Of a stretch of DNA of 6,497 nucleotides, positions 6,495 through 6,497 are shown in pieces; position 1 is the first letter of the stretch; each line of letters begins with the position of its first letter. Under the pieces are notes generated by a model, which worked only from the letters and a program-made list of their open reading frames with translations, searched no databases and was not told where the DNA came from. This DNA is from a bacterium (GTDB taxonomy: Archaea; Thermoplasmatota; Thermoplasmata; Lutacidiplasmatales; UBA184): NCBI GenBank assembly GCA_021832495.1, contig JAKBKR010000125.1, positions 1 through 6,497 on the forward strand. The letters run 5' to 3'. Both the position numbers and the translations under genes were made by a program.

Positions 6495-6497
6495 TTC
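6398..6497 (+). CDS. Possible start of a further gene, or shifted 3' end of the Orc1/Cdc6-like gene
   Basis: A second frame, open from GTG at 6398-6400 to the window edge, reads VPGLLTFTSEGEAPQR and onward without a stop for 33 codons. Its third codon positions are mostly G or C (about 26 of 32 by hand count), more so than the tail of the overlapping Orc1/Cdc6-like frame (about 20 of 32). GGGGGTGA lies just upstream of the GTG. It could be the start of an overlapping downstream gene, or evidence that a frameshift near the G-run at 6387-6391 moved the true Orc1/Cdc6-like frame. Too little is visible to name it. Confidence 0.25.
   Translation, partial: MPGLLTFTSEGEAPQRVGQRPFNAKRSWITAMI
6410..6433 (+). 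repeat. Perfect 9-base inverted repeat near the 3' end of the Orc1/Cdc6-like gene
   Basis: CTCACCTTC (6410-6418) and GAAGGTGAG (6425-6433) form a perfect stem with loop ACCTCC. No T-run follows (a C-run does), so it is not a standard terminator. Its right part, CTCCGAAGGTGA (6421-6432), is nearly the same as CTCCGAGGTGA (5311-5321) in the hairpin at the start of this gene, so related elements flank the gene. Confidence 0.5.

Noticed and set aside
1..6497. CRISPR arrays, tRNA or rRNA genes, insertion sequences
   Set aside because: On reading both strands I saw no regularly spaced repeats, no cloverleaf-like sequence with a conserved T-arm, and no transposase-like frame with terminal inverted repeats.

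Overview
The window most likely comes from an archaeon, or an archaeal mobile or accessory region. The main reason is the rightward gene at the right end, which reads as a divergent Orc1/Cdc6-type initiator ATPase followed by a winged helix. That family belongs to archaea and eukaryotes. Ribosome-binding sites of the GGTGA type and one TTG start fit this. No rRNA, tRNA, CRISPR array or insertion sequence is visible, and the lineage cannot be fixed from the sequence alone.

Layout. Positions 1-5158 hold three genes on the minus strand, transcribed right to left and tightly packed. The first is a Schlafen/AlbA_2-domain protein (4172-5158). The second is a large UvrD/PcrA-type helicase fused to a PD-(D/E)XK nuclease with a four-cysteine, iron-sulfur-type signature (1386-4154). 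The third is the N-terminal part of a type III-like adenine DNA methyltransferase (1-1383), which runs off the left edge before its catalytic domain. Positions 5159-5327 form a divergent intergenic region with a hairpin-forming palindrome and an ORB-like sequence. Positions 5328-6494 hold the Orc1/Cdc6-like gene on the plus strand. Its ATPase motifs are degenerate and it is visibly richer in G+C than the minus-strand genes.

Working together. The minus-strand cluster looks like a methylation-linked DNA (or RNA) restriction and defence operon: a modification enzyme, a processive helicase-nuclease, and a Schlafen-type nuclease with its three acidic residues intact. I do not recognise this exact trio as a named system. 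The methyltransferase frame is interrupted by one TAG (994-996) but is otherwise fully open for 331 further codons with conserved family motifs on both sides. The Schlafen gene also ends in TAG. If that TAG were read through, the frame would end at a TGA overlapping a possible helicase start as ATGA. Together these raise the possibility that TAG is a sense codon here (for example pyrrolysine). A simple nonsense mutation or sequencing error remains possible.
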